Below are positions 1 through 9,500 of a stretch of 19,863 nucleotides of DNA, piece by piece. Each line of letters opens with the position of its first letter. Within the stretch, counting starts at the first letter, position 1. A program made the position numbers and the translations under genes. Under the pieces are notes generated by a model. That model did no database searches and was not told where the DNA came from. It was given only the letters and a program-made list of their open reading frames with translations. Origin of the DNA: Candidatus Planktophila limnetica (GTDB lineage: Bacteria; Actinomycetota; Actinomycetes; Nanopelagicales; Nanopelagicaceae); NCBI GenBank assembly GCA_029979485.1, contig JAPOHK010000006.1, positions 1 through 19,863 of the forward strand, read 5' to 3'.

Positions 1-1029
1 AAGGTCTACGAGCATTAAGTGTTCGGCTCTCTCTTTTGGATCTGCCAATAACTCTTCAGCTAATTTCTTATCAATTTCAGGTGAGGCAGAGCGTTTTCTG
101 GTGCCTGCTATTGGATGAACCATGACCTCTTTTTGATTAACTTTAACGAGTGCTTCAGGGCTTGAGCCAACAACGCTGATACCGTCACTAAATTGAAAGA
201 GATACATATAAGGACTTGGATTGTGCAGGCGCAACATTCTATAAACATCGATAGGTTCGGCTTTAACTTCAACGCTAAATCGCTGTGAAAGCACAACTTG
301 AAATGCTTCGCCCGCCAAAATCTCTTCTTTTATCTCGCTAACAGATTGGCGATAGCTTTCTTCGGTCGTATTTGAATCAAAATTTGGAAGCGTGCGCCCT
401 TCCAGTTCGCTTACGAATCCATCGAGTGGAGCATTTAACTCCTGCTGCATACGGTCTAATCGTGCAACACATTCGGCATAGGCTTCATCAATTCGATTAT
501 CACTGGCATCCCAGTTAATTGCATTTGCTATCAATGTAACGGTGCCATCGCTGTGATCCATGACTGCAAGATCACTTGTGAGCATGAAAGCTAACTCCGG
601 CAGTGGTAAATCTTTAACTGACATGTTTCCGATTTTTTCTAATCGCCGTACCGTGTCATATCCCATGTAACCAACTAATCCACCTGTAAGTGGTGGTAAT
701 CCATCAATTACTGGTGACTTTAAATGAGATGCACTAATTCGAAGCGCTTGCAGTGGATCTATTCCCTGAGGCGCACCGGCTGGATATGTACCGATCCACA
801 CGGCTGCGCCATCTTTTTCACTGAGTGTAGATTCTGTACGAACACCGATAAATGAATAGCGTGACCATGCACCACCATGTTCGGCGGATTCAAGTAAGAA
901 TGTATTGGGCGCACTCTTTGCGAGTTTGCGATAAATGCCGAGCGGAGTTTCGCCATCGGCTAATAGCTTGCGAGTTACAGGAATTACATTGTAATTACGT
1001 GCATATGCTCGAAACTCATCTAGATTCAT
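1..1029 (-). CDS. trpE: Anthranilate synthase component I, TrpE (3' end beyond the left edge)
   Basis: TrpE converts chorismate and glutamine-derived ammonia to anthranilate, the first committed step of tryptophan synthesis, together with a TrpG glutaminase. I translated 343 codons with no stop; the family is about 500 residues, so roughly the last third lies outside the window. The N-terminal domain carries LLES (about residues 45-48) and the middle carries NPSPYM (about 270-275). Both belong to the tryptophan feedback site of the family, so feedback inhibition is likely. HPIAGTRKR (about 305-313) and HLMLVDL at the very edge (the start of the HLMLVDLARND block) are chorismate-enzyme core motifs; they argue for TrpE rather than PabB together with the LLES motif. 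The ATG overlaps the hisI stop as ATGA, which fixes the start and suggests translational coupling at the end of the his operon. A trpE gene directly after hisI is a known actinobacterial arrangement. Confidence 0.96.
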   Translation of the reverse strand, partial: MNLDEFRAYARNYNVIPVTRKLLADGETPLGIYRKLAKSAPNTFLLESAEHGGAWSRYSFIGVRTESTLSEKDGAAVWIGTYPAGAPQGIDPLQALRISASHLKSPVIDGLPPLTGGLVGYMGYDTVRRLEKIGNMSVKDLPLPELAFMLTSDLAVMDHSDGTVTLIANAINWDASDNRIDEAYAECVARLDRMQQELNAPLDGFVSELEGRTLPNFDSNTTEESYRQSVSEIKEEILAGEAFQVVLSQRFSVEVKAEPIDVYRMLRLHNPSPYMYLFQFSDGISVVGSSPEALVKVNQKEVMVHPIAGTRKRSASPEIDKKLAEELLADPKERAEHLMLVDL

Positions 1030-1370
1030 CCCAGTTGTATCGGCTTATGAAAACAAGTTTTTTCGCCCGTGTGACAAGCCGCTCCAATCTGTTCCACAGA
1101 AATAAGCAGAGCATCACCATCGCAATCAAGTGCGAGCGATATGACTTTTTGAGTATGACCTGATGTAGCACCTTTGACCCATAACTCATTTCGCGAGCGA
1201 GACCAGTATGTTCCGGTCGACGTTGCAATCATGTGGGCCAGTGCTTGTTGATTCACGTAGGCGAGCATCAAAACATCTTTGGAGTGAACATCTTGGGCTA
1301 TCGCAGGAATTAACAGAGTGGGATCTTTGAGCAACGCCACAACATCTTCTGATAACTCATGGCTGTTCAT
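1026..1370 (-). CDS. hisI: Phosphoribosyl-AMP cyclohydrolase HisI
   Basis: HisI opens the adenine ring of phosphoribosyl-AMP to give ProFAR, the third step of histidine synthesis. The 114-residue protein is a stand-alone cyclohydrolase with no HisE pyrophosphohydrolase domain fused, as expected in actinobacteria. The family motifs are all visible: VLMLAYVN (33-40), TYWSRSR (54-60), LWVKGATSGHTQ (63-74), the metal-binding block DCDGD (Asp82, Cys83, Asp84, Asp86), and the cysteine pair Cys99/Cys106 in ACHTGEKTCF. The metal ligands of the family are therefore present. It lies 14 bp after hisF and its TGA overlaps the trpE ATG. No clear Shine-Dalgarno sequence precedes the ATG, so it may depend on read-through from hisF. 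hisE is not in this window. Confidence 0.97.
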   Translation of the reverse strand: MNSHELSEDVVALLKDPTLLIPAIAQDVHSKDVLMLAYVNQQALAHMIATSTGTYWSRSRNELWVKGATSGHTQKVISLALDCDGDALLISVEQIGAACHTGEKTCFHKPIQLG

Positions 1371-1384
1371 GGCGTAATTCTGCC

Positions 1385-2158
1385 CTAAGAGTTATTGGGC
1401 ATGCGAATGGAATATCCCGCAGCGCTCAGATAGGACTTCACATCACCAATTCTGTGAATTCCAAAGTGGAAAACACTGGCAGCCAGAAGTGCATCGGCAC
1501 CTGCATCTAAGGCAGCGGCGAAATCTGAGAGTGCGCCAGCACCACCGCTAGCAATTAAAGGAACTTTAGAAACAGATCGAACAGCAGAAATCATGCCAAT
1601 GTCATAACCGGCGCGAGTTCCATCAGCATCCATGGAGTTAAGTAATATTTCACCAACTCCAAGTGCGCACGCTTTTTCTACCCACGCAATTGCATCGATT
1701 CCAGCGCTCTCTCGTCCACCGTGTGTGGTTACCTCAAAACCTGAATCAGTGCGTGCTCGTCTTGCATCAACAGAAAGTACTAACACTTGGGAGCCAAAGC
1801 GATCAACAACTTCCGAGATTAGTTCTGGACGCCTCAACGCCGCGGTATTAATTGAAACTTTGTCTGCGCCCGCACGAAGCAATCGGTTTACATCTTCCAC
1901 ACTTCGGATTCCCCCACCAACTGTGAGTGGTATAAAAACCTGCTCTGCTGTTTTGCGCACAACATCAAGAGTCGTTTCGCGTCCTGCTGAACTAGCTGAA
2001 ATATCTAGAAACGTTAACTCATCAACGCCTTCATTGCCATAGAGCGCAGCCATCTCAACTGGATCGCCTGCATCAACTAAATCTGTGAAATTAATTCCTT
2101 TAACAACACGGCCATCTGTTACATCTAAACACGCGATGATTCGAACGGACAGAGTCAT
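1385..2158 (-). CDS. hisF: Imidazole glycerol phosphate synthase cyclase subunit HisF
   Basis: HisF is the (beta/alpha)8 cyclase half of imidazole glycerol phosphate synthase. It uses ammonia from HisH to turn PRFAR into IGP and AICAR. At 257 residues it has normal length. The start [15 protein letters not shown] contains the first catalytic aspartate (Asp12), and VLSVDARR holds the second (Asp131). Phosphate-binding and barrel motifs follow in order: LTVGGGIRS (78-86), [10 protein letters not shown] (96-105), SMDADGT (175-181), PLIASGGAG (200-208) and [13 protein letters not shown] (221-233). The ATG overlaps the priA stop as ATGA. The partner hisH sits one gene upstream, so both subunits come from the same transcript. 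Confidence 0.97.
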   Translation of the reverse strand: MTLSVRIIACLDVTDGRVVKGINFTDLVDAGDPVEMAALYGNEGVDELTFLDISASSAGRETTLDVVRKTAEQVFIPLTVGGGIRSVEDVNRLLRAGADKVSINTAALRRPELISEVVDRFGSQVLVLSVDARRARTDSGFEVTTHGGRESAGIDAIAWVEKACALGVGEILLNSMDADGTRAGYDIGMISAVRSVSKVPLIASGGAGALSDFAAALDAGADALLAASVFHFGIHRIGDVKSYLSAAGYSIRMPNNS

Positions 2159-2880
2159 CGCTGCGTCACTTCTATTGCTTGCTCTAAAGTAAATGCACCC
2201 GCGTACAACGCCTTGCCAACAATCGCACCTTCAACTCCGATATTTCTCAGTGCTGCCAAATTTTTAATATCAGCTAAATTTGAGATGCCTCCACTTGCAA
2301 CAACTGGCGCTTTCGTTGCTGCACATACACTCTTGAGTAATTCTAAATTTGGTCCAGCTAATGTTCCATCTTTGGTGACATCAGTAACCACATAGCGTGC
2401 GCAACCATCTTTATCGAGTCTTTCAATAGTTTCAAACAAATCGCCACCGTCTCGTGTCCAGCCTCGTGCTGACAAAATACGTCCACGCACATCTAGCCCG
2501 ACGGCAATGCGATCTCCGAATTCGGCAATCACGCGTGAGGTCCACTCAGGATTTTCAAGGGCCGCAGTTCCTAAATTCACTCGAGTACACCCTGTTGCAA
2601 GGGCTTTACGCAAAGATTCGTCATCTCTGATTCCGCCAGATAACTCAACTTTTATATCTAACGCGCCAATAACTGATGCCAATAAATCGGCATTACTGCC
2701 TATTCCAAATGCCGCATCGAGATCTACAAGGTGTATCCATTCGGCGCCAGATTTTTGGAAATCAAGTGCCGCATCAAGTGGCAAGCCATACGTTGTTTCC
2801 TTGCTTAATTCGCCTTGCACCAAACGAACGGCTTTACCATCTTTAACATCAACGGCTGGTAATAGTTCTAGATAACTCAT
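2155..2880 (-). CDS. priA: PriA, bifunctional HisA/TrpF isomerase
   Basis: This 241-residue (beta/alpha)8 enzyme isomerises ProFAR to PRFAR in histidine synthesis. In actinobacteria the same active site also performs the TrpF reaction (PRA to CdRP) of tryptophan synthesis. The general acid/base pair is visible as Asp11 (PAVDVKDG) and Asp171 (VTKDGTL). Arg19 and the loop residues Arg139 and Trp141 (in ARGWTRDGG) correspond to the residues used by mycobacterial PriA to accept both substrates; plain HisA enzymes lack this RxW loop. The dual function is inferred from these residues and is supported by the trpE gene in the same operon. Both ends overlap neighbours as ATGA (hisH stop/priA start, priA stop/hisF start). 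GGAG lies 9 nt before the ATG. Confidence 0.95.
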   Translation of the reverse strand: MSYLELLPAVDVKDGKAVRLVQGELSKETTYGLPLDAALDFQKSGAEWIHLVDLDAAFGIGSNADLLASVIGALDIKVELSGGIRDDESLRKALATGCTRVNLGTAALENPEWTSRVIAEFGDRIAVGLDVRGRILSARGWTRDGGDLFETIERLDKDGCARYVVTDVTKDGTLAGPNLELLKSVCAATKAPVVASGGISNLADIKNLAALRNIGVEGAIVGKALYAGAFTLEQAIEVTQR

Positions 2881-3470
2881 AACCCAGCACTCCAGTTAGC
2901 AATTAATGTAAGACCTGCTTTACCAGATTTCTCTGGGTGAAATTGTGTGGCACATAGTGCACCATCTTCTACGGCAGCTAGAAATTTTTCTTCATGCGAA
3001 GTCCACGCCTGTGATTGACCGACAGATTTCTTGGCAGCATACGAGTGCACGAAGTAAAAAGACTCTTTCTCTACTCCTTTAAAGAGTTGCGATGTACCAG
3101 TGATCTCTACAGTATTCCAACCCATGTGAGGAAGAATTGGAGCATCTAATTGGCTCACTTCTCCATTCCACATACCAATTCCCTTGTGTTTGCCATGTTC
3201 TAGTCCGTCACTAAAGAGTATTTGCATTCCGATACAGATTCCTAAAGTGGGCTTTCCTGCGTCATGCCTTGCGCGAATCACTTCTGCCGCACTTATTTCA
3301 TTAATACCATTCATGCATGCAGCGAATGCTCCAACTCCGGGAACAACCAATCCATCAGCTTTCAAAGCAACATCTAAGTCAGATGTAATTTCTACATCGT
3401 GGCCTGTCGTAGCGAATGCACGTTGGGCGGATCGTAGATTTCCGGATCCGTAATCCAAGATTGCTATCAA
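2877..3470 (-). CDS. hisH: Imidazole glycerol phosphate synthase glutaminase subunit HisH (TTG start)
   Basis: HisH is the class I glutamine amidotransferase that feeds ammonia to HisF. The 197-residue protein shows the complete catalytic triad: nucleophile Cys79 in GICIGMQ, then His178 and Glu180 in [15 protein letters not shown] (43-49) is the oxyanion-hole region. The start codon is TTG: reading from 3470 gives TTG-ATA-GCA-ATC, translating as [11 protein letters not shown], the normal HisH N-terminus, and no ATG is available nearby. The TTG overlaps the hisB stop as TTGA, and AAGGG sits 6 nt upstream inside the end of hisB, which supports this start. The weak start codon may lower HisH relative to its neighbours, though that is only an inference. 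Confidence 0.96.
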   Translation of the reverse strand: MIAILDYGSGNLRSAQRAFATTGHDVEITSDLDVALKADGLVVPGVGAFAACMNGINEISAAEVIRARHDAGKPTLGICIGMQILFSDGLEHGKHKGIGMWNGEVSQLDAPILPHMGWNTVEITGTSQLFKGVEKESFYFVHSYAAKKSVGQSQAWTSHEEKFLAAVEDGALCATQFHPEKSGKAGLTLIANWSAGL

Positions 3471-4051
3471 AGAACGCCCTTAGTAGATGGAACACCTGTG
3501 ACACGTGCATCTAATGAAACTGCATCACGTAGCGCACGAGCGACTGCTTTGAACTGCGCTTCAAATACGTGATGAGCATTTCGGCCTTCAAGAACTCTGA
3601 TGTGAAGTGCGATGCGTGCTTCTGCAACTATTGATTCCCAAATGTGCTTACCAAGTGTTGTATCAAAAGTGCCGATTAATTCAACAATCTCTGGCTGACG
3701 GTGAACTAAATATGGCCGACCAGAAAGATCAACAGCTGCTTGAACTAGAACTTCATCTAGCGGAACCATGGCATCACCAAAGCGGCGAATGCCAATTTTA
3801 TCGCCGAGTGCTTCGCGAAGTGCTTGTCCAAACGCGAGGGATGTATCTTCAACTGTGTGGTGTGAATCAACATCGATATCGCCTGTTGTCTTGACTGTGA
3901 GATCAAATCCTGAGTGCTTTCCTAATTGAGCAAGCATATGATCAAAAAACGCAACGCCTGTATCAACGGAGATATTGCCCTGTCCGTCAAGATTAAGTTC
4001 TACAAGAACGCTTGACTCTTTCGTTGTACGTTCTACACGGGCACTTCTCAT
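3467..4051 (-). CDS. hisB: Imidazoleglycerol-phosphate dehydratase HisB
   Basis: HisB dehydrates IGP to imidazole-acetol phosphate, the sixth step of histidine synthesis. The 194-residue protein is the monofunctional dehydratase with no N-terminal histidinol-phosphatase domain, so that activity must come from another gene, not seen here. The manganese-binding motifs of the repeated half-domains are present: FFDHML (His38), DSHHTVED (His64, His65, Glu68) and [12 protein letters not shown] (His160, His161, Glu164). The C-terminus VPSTKGVL is typical. It has its own strong ribosome binding site in the 23-bp gap after hisC, and its TGA overlaps the hisH TTG start. Confidence 0.97.
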   Translation of the reverse strand: MRSARVERTTKESSVLVELNLDGQGNISVDTGVAFFDHMLAQLGKHSGFDLTVKTTGDIDVDSHHTVEDTSLAFGQALREALGDKIGIRRFGDAMVPLDEVLVQAAVDLSGRPYLVHRQPEIVELIGTFDTTLGKHIWESIVAEARIALHIRVLEGRNAHHVFEAQFKAVARALRDAVSLDARVTGVPSTKGVL

Positions 4052-4059
4052 TTTTCGAT

Positions 4060-4065
4060 CTCCTT
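4060..4065 (-). promoter_or_regulatory. Ribosome binding site of hisB
   Basis: On the minus strand AAGGAG lies 8 nt before the hisB ATG, inside the 23-bp hisC-hisB gap. It is the only near-consensus Shine-Dalgarno site within the his cluster; the other starts there mostly rely on overlaps with the upstream stop codon. This suggests independent initiation at hisB. Confidence 0.8.
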
Positions 4066-4074
4066 GAGTTGTCT

Positions 4075-5169
4075 TTACTTATTTAGAACATCTTTTAGCG
4101 CTGATAAGAATTTCTTATTCTCGGCATCATTGCCGATGGTTACTCGCAAATATCCTTCTAGGCCCACGTCGCGGATGAGAACCCCTCTATCGAGCAAATC
4201 TTTCCATACATCTGCACTTGCTCGCTTGAAACCCGAAAAGAGTATGAAATTCGAGCAACTTGGAACTACTTCAAGGCCTAATTGAGTCAATTGACTTGCT
4301 ACATCTTCTCGCGCCGCAATTAATCCCTGAACAGTTGCCAATAACTCGTCACTGAATTCAAGAGCCGCACTTGCTGCTACCTGCGTCAACGCACTGAGGT
4401 GATACGGAAGACGGACTAGTCGCATCGCATCTATCACTGAAGGGTGGGCAACTAAATATCCAACGCGCGCACCAGCGAATGCAAAAGCTTTACTCATAGT
4501 TCTGATCACCACAATGTTGGGGAATTTTTCAATCAGAGTTACTGCTGATTTTTCTGATGAGAACTCCGCATACGCTTCATCAATTACCAGCAATCCACCA
4601 ACACTTTGTGCGCTACGTGCAAGAGATTCGATTTCACCTATTAGTACAGCGCTTCCGGTTGGATTATTCGGTGTTGTAATAAATGTTAACGCTGGTCGAA
4701 GAGATTCAATTTGAGCAGATGCTGCAGCACAATCCAATGTGAAATCTTTGCGACGAGTTCCATCAATCCATGGCGTAGCAGTTACTTTCGCAATCAGCGG
4801 ATGCATCGAATAAGAAGGTGTAAATCCAAGAGCAGATTTGCGACCGAATGCTAGGAAAATAGATTGGATAATTTCATTGCTTCCATTAGCCGCCCACACA
4901 TTGGAAATATCAATAGATGTGCCTGATTGAGAATTTATATAAGAAGCAAGTGCTGTGCGCAGCGCTGTTGCTTCGCGATCGGGATAGCGATTGAGTTGCG
5001 CGCCAATGGCACTGACTCGATCGGCTATTGCTTTGATTAAAGCGGGAGATGGAGAAAATGGATTCTCATTCGTATTCAGTGACGCTTCGGCGTTGACTTG
5101 AGGAGCACCGTAAGGTGACATTGGAGCAAGTTCTTCGCGAAGGGGCAACCATTGCGGCCAAGTGCTCAT
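4075..5169 (-). CDS. hisC: Histidinol-phosphate aminotransferase HisC
   Basis: HisC is a PLP-dependent aspartate aminotransferase fold enzyme that transfers an amino group from glutamate to imidazole-acetol phosphate. The protein has 364 residues. Visible family features are [12 protein letters not shown] (31-42), NRYPD (60-64), the AANGSNEI cofactor loop (94-101), TPNNPTG with Asn169, IDEAY with Asp197, the PLP lysine Lys227 in [15 protein letters not shown], and the substrate carboxylate-binding Arg342 in YLRVTIG. The ATG shares one base with the hisD stop (TAATG), so the two are translationally coupled. Actinobacterial HisC-like enzymes can also act on aromatic keto acids, but the his operon position makes histidine synthesis the main role. 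Confidence 0.96.
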   Translation of the reverse strand: MSTWPQWLPLREELAPMSPYGAPQVNAEASLNTNENPFSPSPALIKAIADRVSAIGAQLNRYPDREATALRTALASYINSQSGTSIDISNVWAANGSNEIIQSIFLAFGRKSALGFTPSYSMHPLIAKVTATPWIDGTRRKDFTLDCAAASAQIESLRPALTFITTPNNPTGSAVLIGEIESLARSAQSVGGLLVIDEAYAEFSSEKSAVTLIEKFPNIVVIRTMSKAFAFAGARVGYLVAHPSVIDAMRLVRLPYHLSALTQVAASAALEFSDELLATVQGLIAAREDVASQLTQLGLEVVPSCSNFILFSGFKRASADVWKDLLDRGVLIRDVGLEGYLRVTIGNDAENKKFLSALKDVLNK

Positions 5170-6482
5170 TATGAACTCTTCTTTTCAAAGCGAACACTCA
5201 TAGCTTCACCGTGAGCAGGAAGATCTTCTGAATTAGCAAGAGTGATAACTGTTGGTGCAATGTCAGTAAATGCACTCTCGTTGTATTCGATGAAGTGTAA
5301 GCCGCGCAAGAAAGTTTGTACCGATAAACCACTCGAGTGACATGCACAACCACCAGTAGGTAAAACATGGTTAGAGCCCGCTGAATAATCACCGAGTGAG
5401 ACAGGAGAAAAGCGACCAATGAAAACGGCTCCGGCATTTCGGATCTGCTCTGCATCCTTTGCACTATTTTTTGTCTGAATTTCTAAGTGTTCAGCAGCGT
5501 AAGCATTAGCTACTTCAAGACCGTGTTCGGTGGAATCTACTAAAACACAAGCAGATTGAATTCCAGTGAGCGCTTCTTGTATACGCGCTGCGTGCTTGGT
5601 GCGCGCAACTCGAATAGAAAGTTCTTTCTGCACATCATCTATGAGTTTTTCGCTATTTGTTATTAGGACAGCCGCTGCAATCACATCGTGTTCTGCTTGG
5701 CTGATCAGATCTGCTGCAATATCGGCTGCAATTGCGGTTTCGTCTGCAACGATAGCGATTTCAGTTGGTCCTGCTTCAGAATCAATGCCGATGATTCCAC
5801 GGAGTGCGCGTTTGGCAGCAGCAACATAAATATTTCCAGGGCCAGTAACTAGATCACATTTTTCGCAGAGGTTTTCCATGCCGTATGCAAAGAGAGCTAT
5901 TGCTTGTGCTCCACCAACTGCGTATACCTCTGTAATTCCAAGTAATTCACATGTTGCAAGAATTGTTGGGTGCGGTAATCCATCGAAATCACTTTGAGGT
6001 GGTGATGCGATTGCGATGCTCTGCACTTTTGCAATCTGTGCTGGGATTACATTCATCTTCACGCTACTTGGATAAACTGCGCGACCGCCGGGGACATATA
6101 AACCAACACGATCTACGGGAATCCATTTCTCCGTAACGCTTCCACCATCTACAACTCGTGTAGTCGTTTCCCCACGTTGTTGATCGTTGTGAACTTTTCT
6201 AATTCGTTCAGCAGATACTTCAAGAGCGGTTCGAATCTGTGGGTCTAGTTCCGCAAGAGCGCGCATAAGTTCTGCGCGTGGCACTTTAATTGACTGTGGC
6301 GAAACGCCATCGAATTCTTTAGCCAATGCGATTAATTCTGCTTCGTTACCATTTTTTACTCGAGCCAGAATCGGTTCTACTAATTTCATAGCTTGGGCAA
6401 CATCGAGGGAAGCCCGCGGAATTAACTTTGTGTATCCAGTTTTAGTTAGGCGCTGACCACGAAGGTCGACTAAACGCATCAT
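5169..6482 (-). CDS. hisD: Histidinol dehydrogenase HisD
   Basis: HisD oxidises L-histidinol to histidine in two NAD-dependent steps at a zinc site. The 437-residue protein has GLYVPGG (127-133), [13 protein letters not shown] (189-201), [13 protein letters not shown] (213-225), the zinc and substrate residues Gln262 and His265 in SQAEHD, catalytic Glu331/His332 in AEHLEI, Asp365 in [15 protein letters not shown], and the C-terminal ligand His424 in LPAHGEAM. It is first in the his cluster, 52 bp after dnaE. Two consecutive ATG codons are possible starts; GAGG lies 7 nt before the first, so I chose that one. A hairpin with a T-run sits in the upstream gap, so hisD may head a separate transcription unit. 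No run of His codons, as in an enteric his leader peptide, is visible there. Confidence 0.97.
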   Translation of the reverse strand: MMRLVDLRGQRLTKTGYTKLIPRASLDVAQAMKLVEPILARVKNGNEAELIALAKEFDGVSPQSIKVPRAELMRALAELDPQIRTALEVSAERIRKVHNDQQRGETTTRVVDGGSVTEKWIPVDRVGLYVPGGRAVYPSSVKMNVIPAQIAKVQSIAIASPPQSDFDGLPHPTILATCELLGITEVYAVGGAQAIALFAYGMENLCEKCDLVTGPGNIYVAAAKRALRGIIGIDSEAGPTEIAIVADETAIAADIAADLISQAEHDVIAAAVLITNSEKLIDDVQKELSIRVARTKHAARIQEALTGIQSACVLVDSTEHGLEVANAYAAEHLEIQTKNSAKDAEQIRNAGAVFIGRFSPVSLGDYSAGSNHVLPTGGCACHSSGLSVQTFLRGLHFIEYNESAFTDIAPTVITLANSEDLPAHGEAMSVRFEKKSS

Positions 6483-6502
6483 TGGCGTGCCTCACACTCG
6501 CT

Positions 6503-6530
6503 AAAAAATCGGATTACTGGAATACCGAAT
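6503..6530 (-). terminator. Probable intrinsic terminator or attenuator between dnaE and hisD
   Basis: Reading the minus strand just after the dnaE stop, the core CGG(T)ATT-CCAGT-AATCCG (6527-6510) folds into a 6-bp stem with one bulged T and a 5-nt loop. An A-T pair extends it, followed after one mismatch by two more. Six T residues (6508-6503) follow at once. Stem plus T-tract is the layout of a Rho-independent terminator. It could end the traR-lspA-rluD-dnaE transcript or attenuate read-through into hisD. Folding energy was not computed. Confidence 0.6.
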
Positions 6531-6534
6531 TCTA

Positions 6535-9500
6535 CTAGCCCTGAAGGCAGTTAGGCCCAAGAATTGATTTGAGGTCAGCGCTGAGCGATGGCGATGAAGT
6601 AATCAAAGTGTCCAATTTCATGACCGTAAGCATTCCATTTTCATCCAGATGTAAATGAACTTCTCGCTTTCCGGGATGTGAACGAAGAATCTCTTTCATG
6701 CGATCTACAACAGGTGGAGTGCATTGATTAATTGGAAGGGTAATAACTAAAGGTCCCGTTGGTCCAGCACTAACATCAGCGCTCTTCATTTCAAGGGCAG
6801 TAAAACGTAATTGATCTTCACGTTTATCCACTCTGCCACGGATGAAAACAATTCGATCTTCAGTCAGAGTTAATGCATATTGATTGTAGGTATTTGAGAA
6901 GAATAAAGCTTCAAGTGAGCCTTCAAGATCTTCGATAGTAACGACTGCCCATGACGCACCTTGTCTGGTTACTTTTCGCGTAACAGAAGTGATTAATCCA
7001 CCGATCGTGACAATCTGATCATGATGTCCACCATCATCTAACAATTCGCTAATGGACATATCGGTGCCGGCACGAAGTACATGTTCAACGCCAAGAAGTG
7101 GGTGATCTGACACGTACAGACCCAACATCTCTCTTTCATAAGAGAGCAACATTGCTTTTTCCCATTCGCCCTCAGGAATGTCTAATGCAACATTAGATAT
7201 TGAAGTCGCTGACTCTCCCCCGAATAAATCAAATTGTCCAATAGCTTCCGCGCGTTTAGTTTCAATAACTGAATCAATAGCTTCAAGATATACAGCCATC
7301 AAGCCTTTACGTGAGTGGCCTAACGAATCAAATGCACCAGCTTTGATGAGGGATTCGATAGTTTTCTTGTTGCACACTTGTGCATCTACCTTTGCTAAGA
7401 AATCTCCGAAGGATTGATAGCGACCCTTTGCCTCGCGTCCATTCTTGATAGATGCGACGACGCCTTCTCCAACGTTTCTAATTGCAGCAAGTCCAAAGCG
7501 AATATCGTTACCACGGGGTGTGTACTCAGCATCTGATTCGTTGACATCAGGTGGAAGAACTTGAATTCCCATGCGACGACACTCGCTTAAGTAGAGTGCA
7601 GATTTATCCTTATCATCTCTGACTGATGTAAGCAGGGCTGCCATATATTCAGTTGGATAATTTGCTTTCAGATAAGCGGTCCAATAAGAAACAACACCGT
7701 ATCCAGCACTATGCGCTCTGTTAAATGCGTAATCCGAGAACGGAATAAGAACATCCCATAAACGTTTAATTGCAGCATTTCCGAATCCATTTGCCTTCAT
7801 GCCTGCTTCAAATGGAACATATTCTTTATCAAGAATTTCCTTATTCTTCTTGCCCATTGCCTTACGCAATAAATCCGCGCGCCCTAATGAGAACCCAGCG
7901 ACCTTTTGAGCAATCGCCATAACCTGCTCTTGATAAACAATTAAGCCGTACGTATCGCCTAAAATTTCATTGAGAACTTCGGATAATTCAGCGTGAATCG
8001 GCTCGACAGGTTTGCGCTTATTTTTTCTATCTGCGTAGTTGTTATGAGCATTTTCACCCATTGGACCCGGACGATAAAGAGCAATGACCGCTGAAATATC
8101 TTGAAATGAATCCGGTGACATACTGCGCAATAGTGCGCGCATTGGGCCACCATCTAGTTGGAAGACGCCCAATGTATCGCCACGAGAAAGTAGTTCGAAT
8201 GTTTTCTTATCATCGAGTGTGAGATCTTCTAAGACAACATCTTCGCCCTTGTTAGCCTTGATATTTAGTAACGCATCATCGAGTACAGATAGATTTCGAA
8301 GTCCCAAGAAGTCCATCTTCAACAAGCCCGTGGCTTCACACGCGCCCATATCGAATTGTGTAATGATGGAACCATCTGCTTCGCGGCGATGAATTGGAAT
8401 TACATCCAATAGTGGTTCGCGAGAAAGAATCACACCAGCTGCGTGAACTCCCCACTGGCGTTTAAGTCCCTCAAGACCAATTGCGGTATCAATGACAGTT
8501 TTGGAATCTGGATCGCTTTCATACAGAGCTCGGAACTCTCCTGATTCGGAGTATCTATCATTATTTGGATCAAAAACACCTGCAAGTGAAATGTCTTTTC
8601 CCATAACAGATGGTGGTAAAGCTTTCGTTAGCTTTTCACCTATCGCATATGGATAACCAAGTACACGTGTGGAGTCTTTAATTGCTTGCTTAGATTTGAT
8701 TGTGCCGTACGTAATACTTTGCGCAACACGATCCTCACCATATTTTGTCGTTGCATAGCGAATCATTTCGCTGCGGCGACGTTCATCGAAGTCAAGATCA
8801 ATATCGGGCATGGAGATACGTTCTGGATTTAAGAAGCGCTCAAAGAGCAATCCATGTTCGAGCGGATCTAAGCCCGTAATTCCAAGAGCGTATGCAACTA
8901 ATGAACCTGCAGCAGAACCACGACCAGGACCTACGCGGATACCAACTTTTTTCGCATGCGTAACAAGATCTGCAACAACTAGGAAGTATCCAGGGAAGCC
9001 CATCTTGATCATGACATCTAATTCGTATTTCAAACGCGCACGATGTTCATCAGTAACGCGCGAACCCATGCGCTCTAGTAATCCGCGCTCTGACTCTTTA
9101 ATCAACCATGAATCTTCAGTTTCACCGGGAGGAACTTCAAAACGAGGCAATAAGTTTTCACCTTCGCGCAATGTGACATTGCAGCGTTCTGCAATCAGAA
9201 GTGTGTTATCGCAACTCTCTGGAATCTCCTTAAAGAGTTCTCGCATCTGCGCAGGGGTCTTGAGATAGAACTCATCGTTATCGAATTTAAATCGCTTGGG
9301 ATCTGCAAGGGTGGATCCTGATTGAACACACAACAGAGCCTCGTGCGAACGTGCATCTTCATTAAATGTGTAGTGCAGGTCATTCGTTGCAAGTAATGGC
9401 AACCCCAGTTCTTTGCCAAGCTTAAGAAGGTCAGCTTTAACTCGTGATTCGATATCAATTCCGTGATCCATTATTTCTAAGTAGAAGTTTTCGGCACCGA

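Noticed and set aside
1632-2042. 136-codon plus-strand frame opposite hisF
   Set aside because: Shadow of HisF, which has both catalytic aspartates and all phosphate loops in the minus frame.
8810-9268. 152-codon plus-strand frame opposite dnaE
   Set aside because: The minus-strand frame is unambiguous DnaE across its whole length; the antisense peptide shows no motif.
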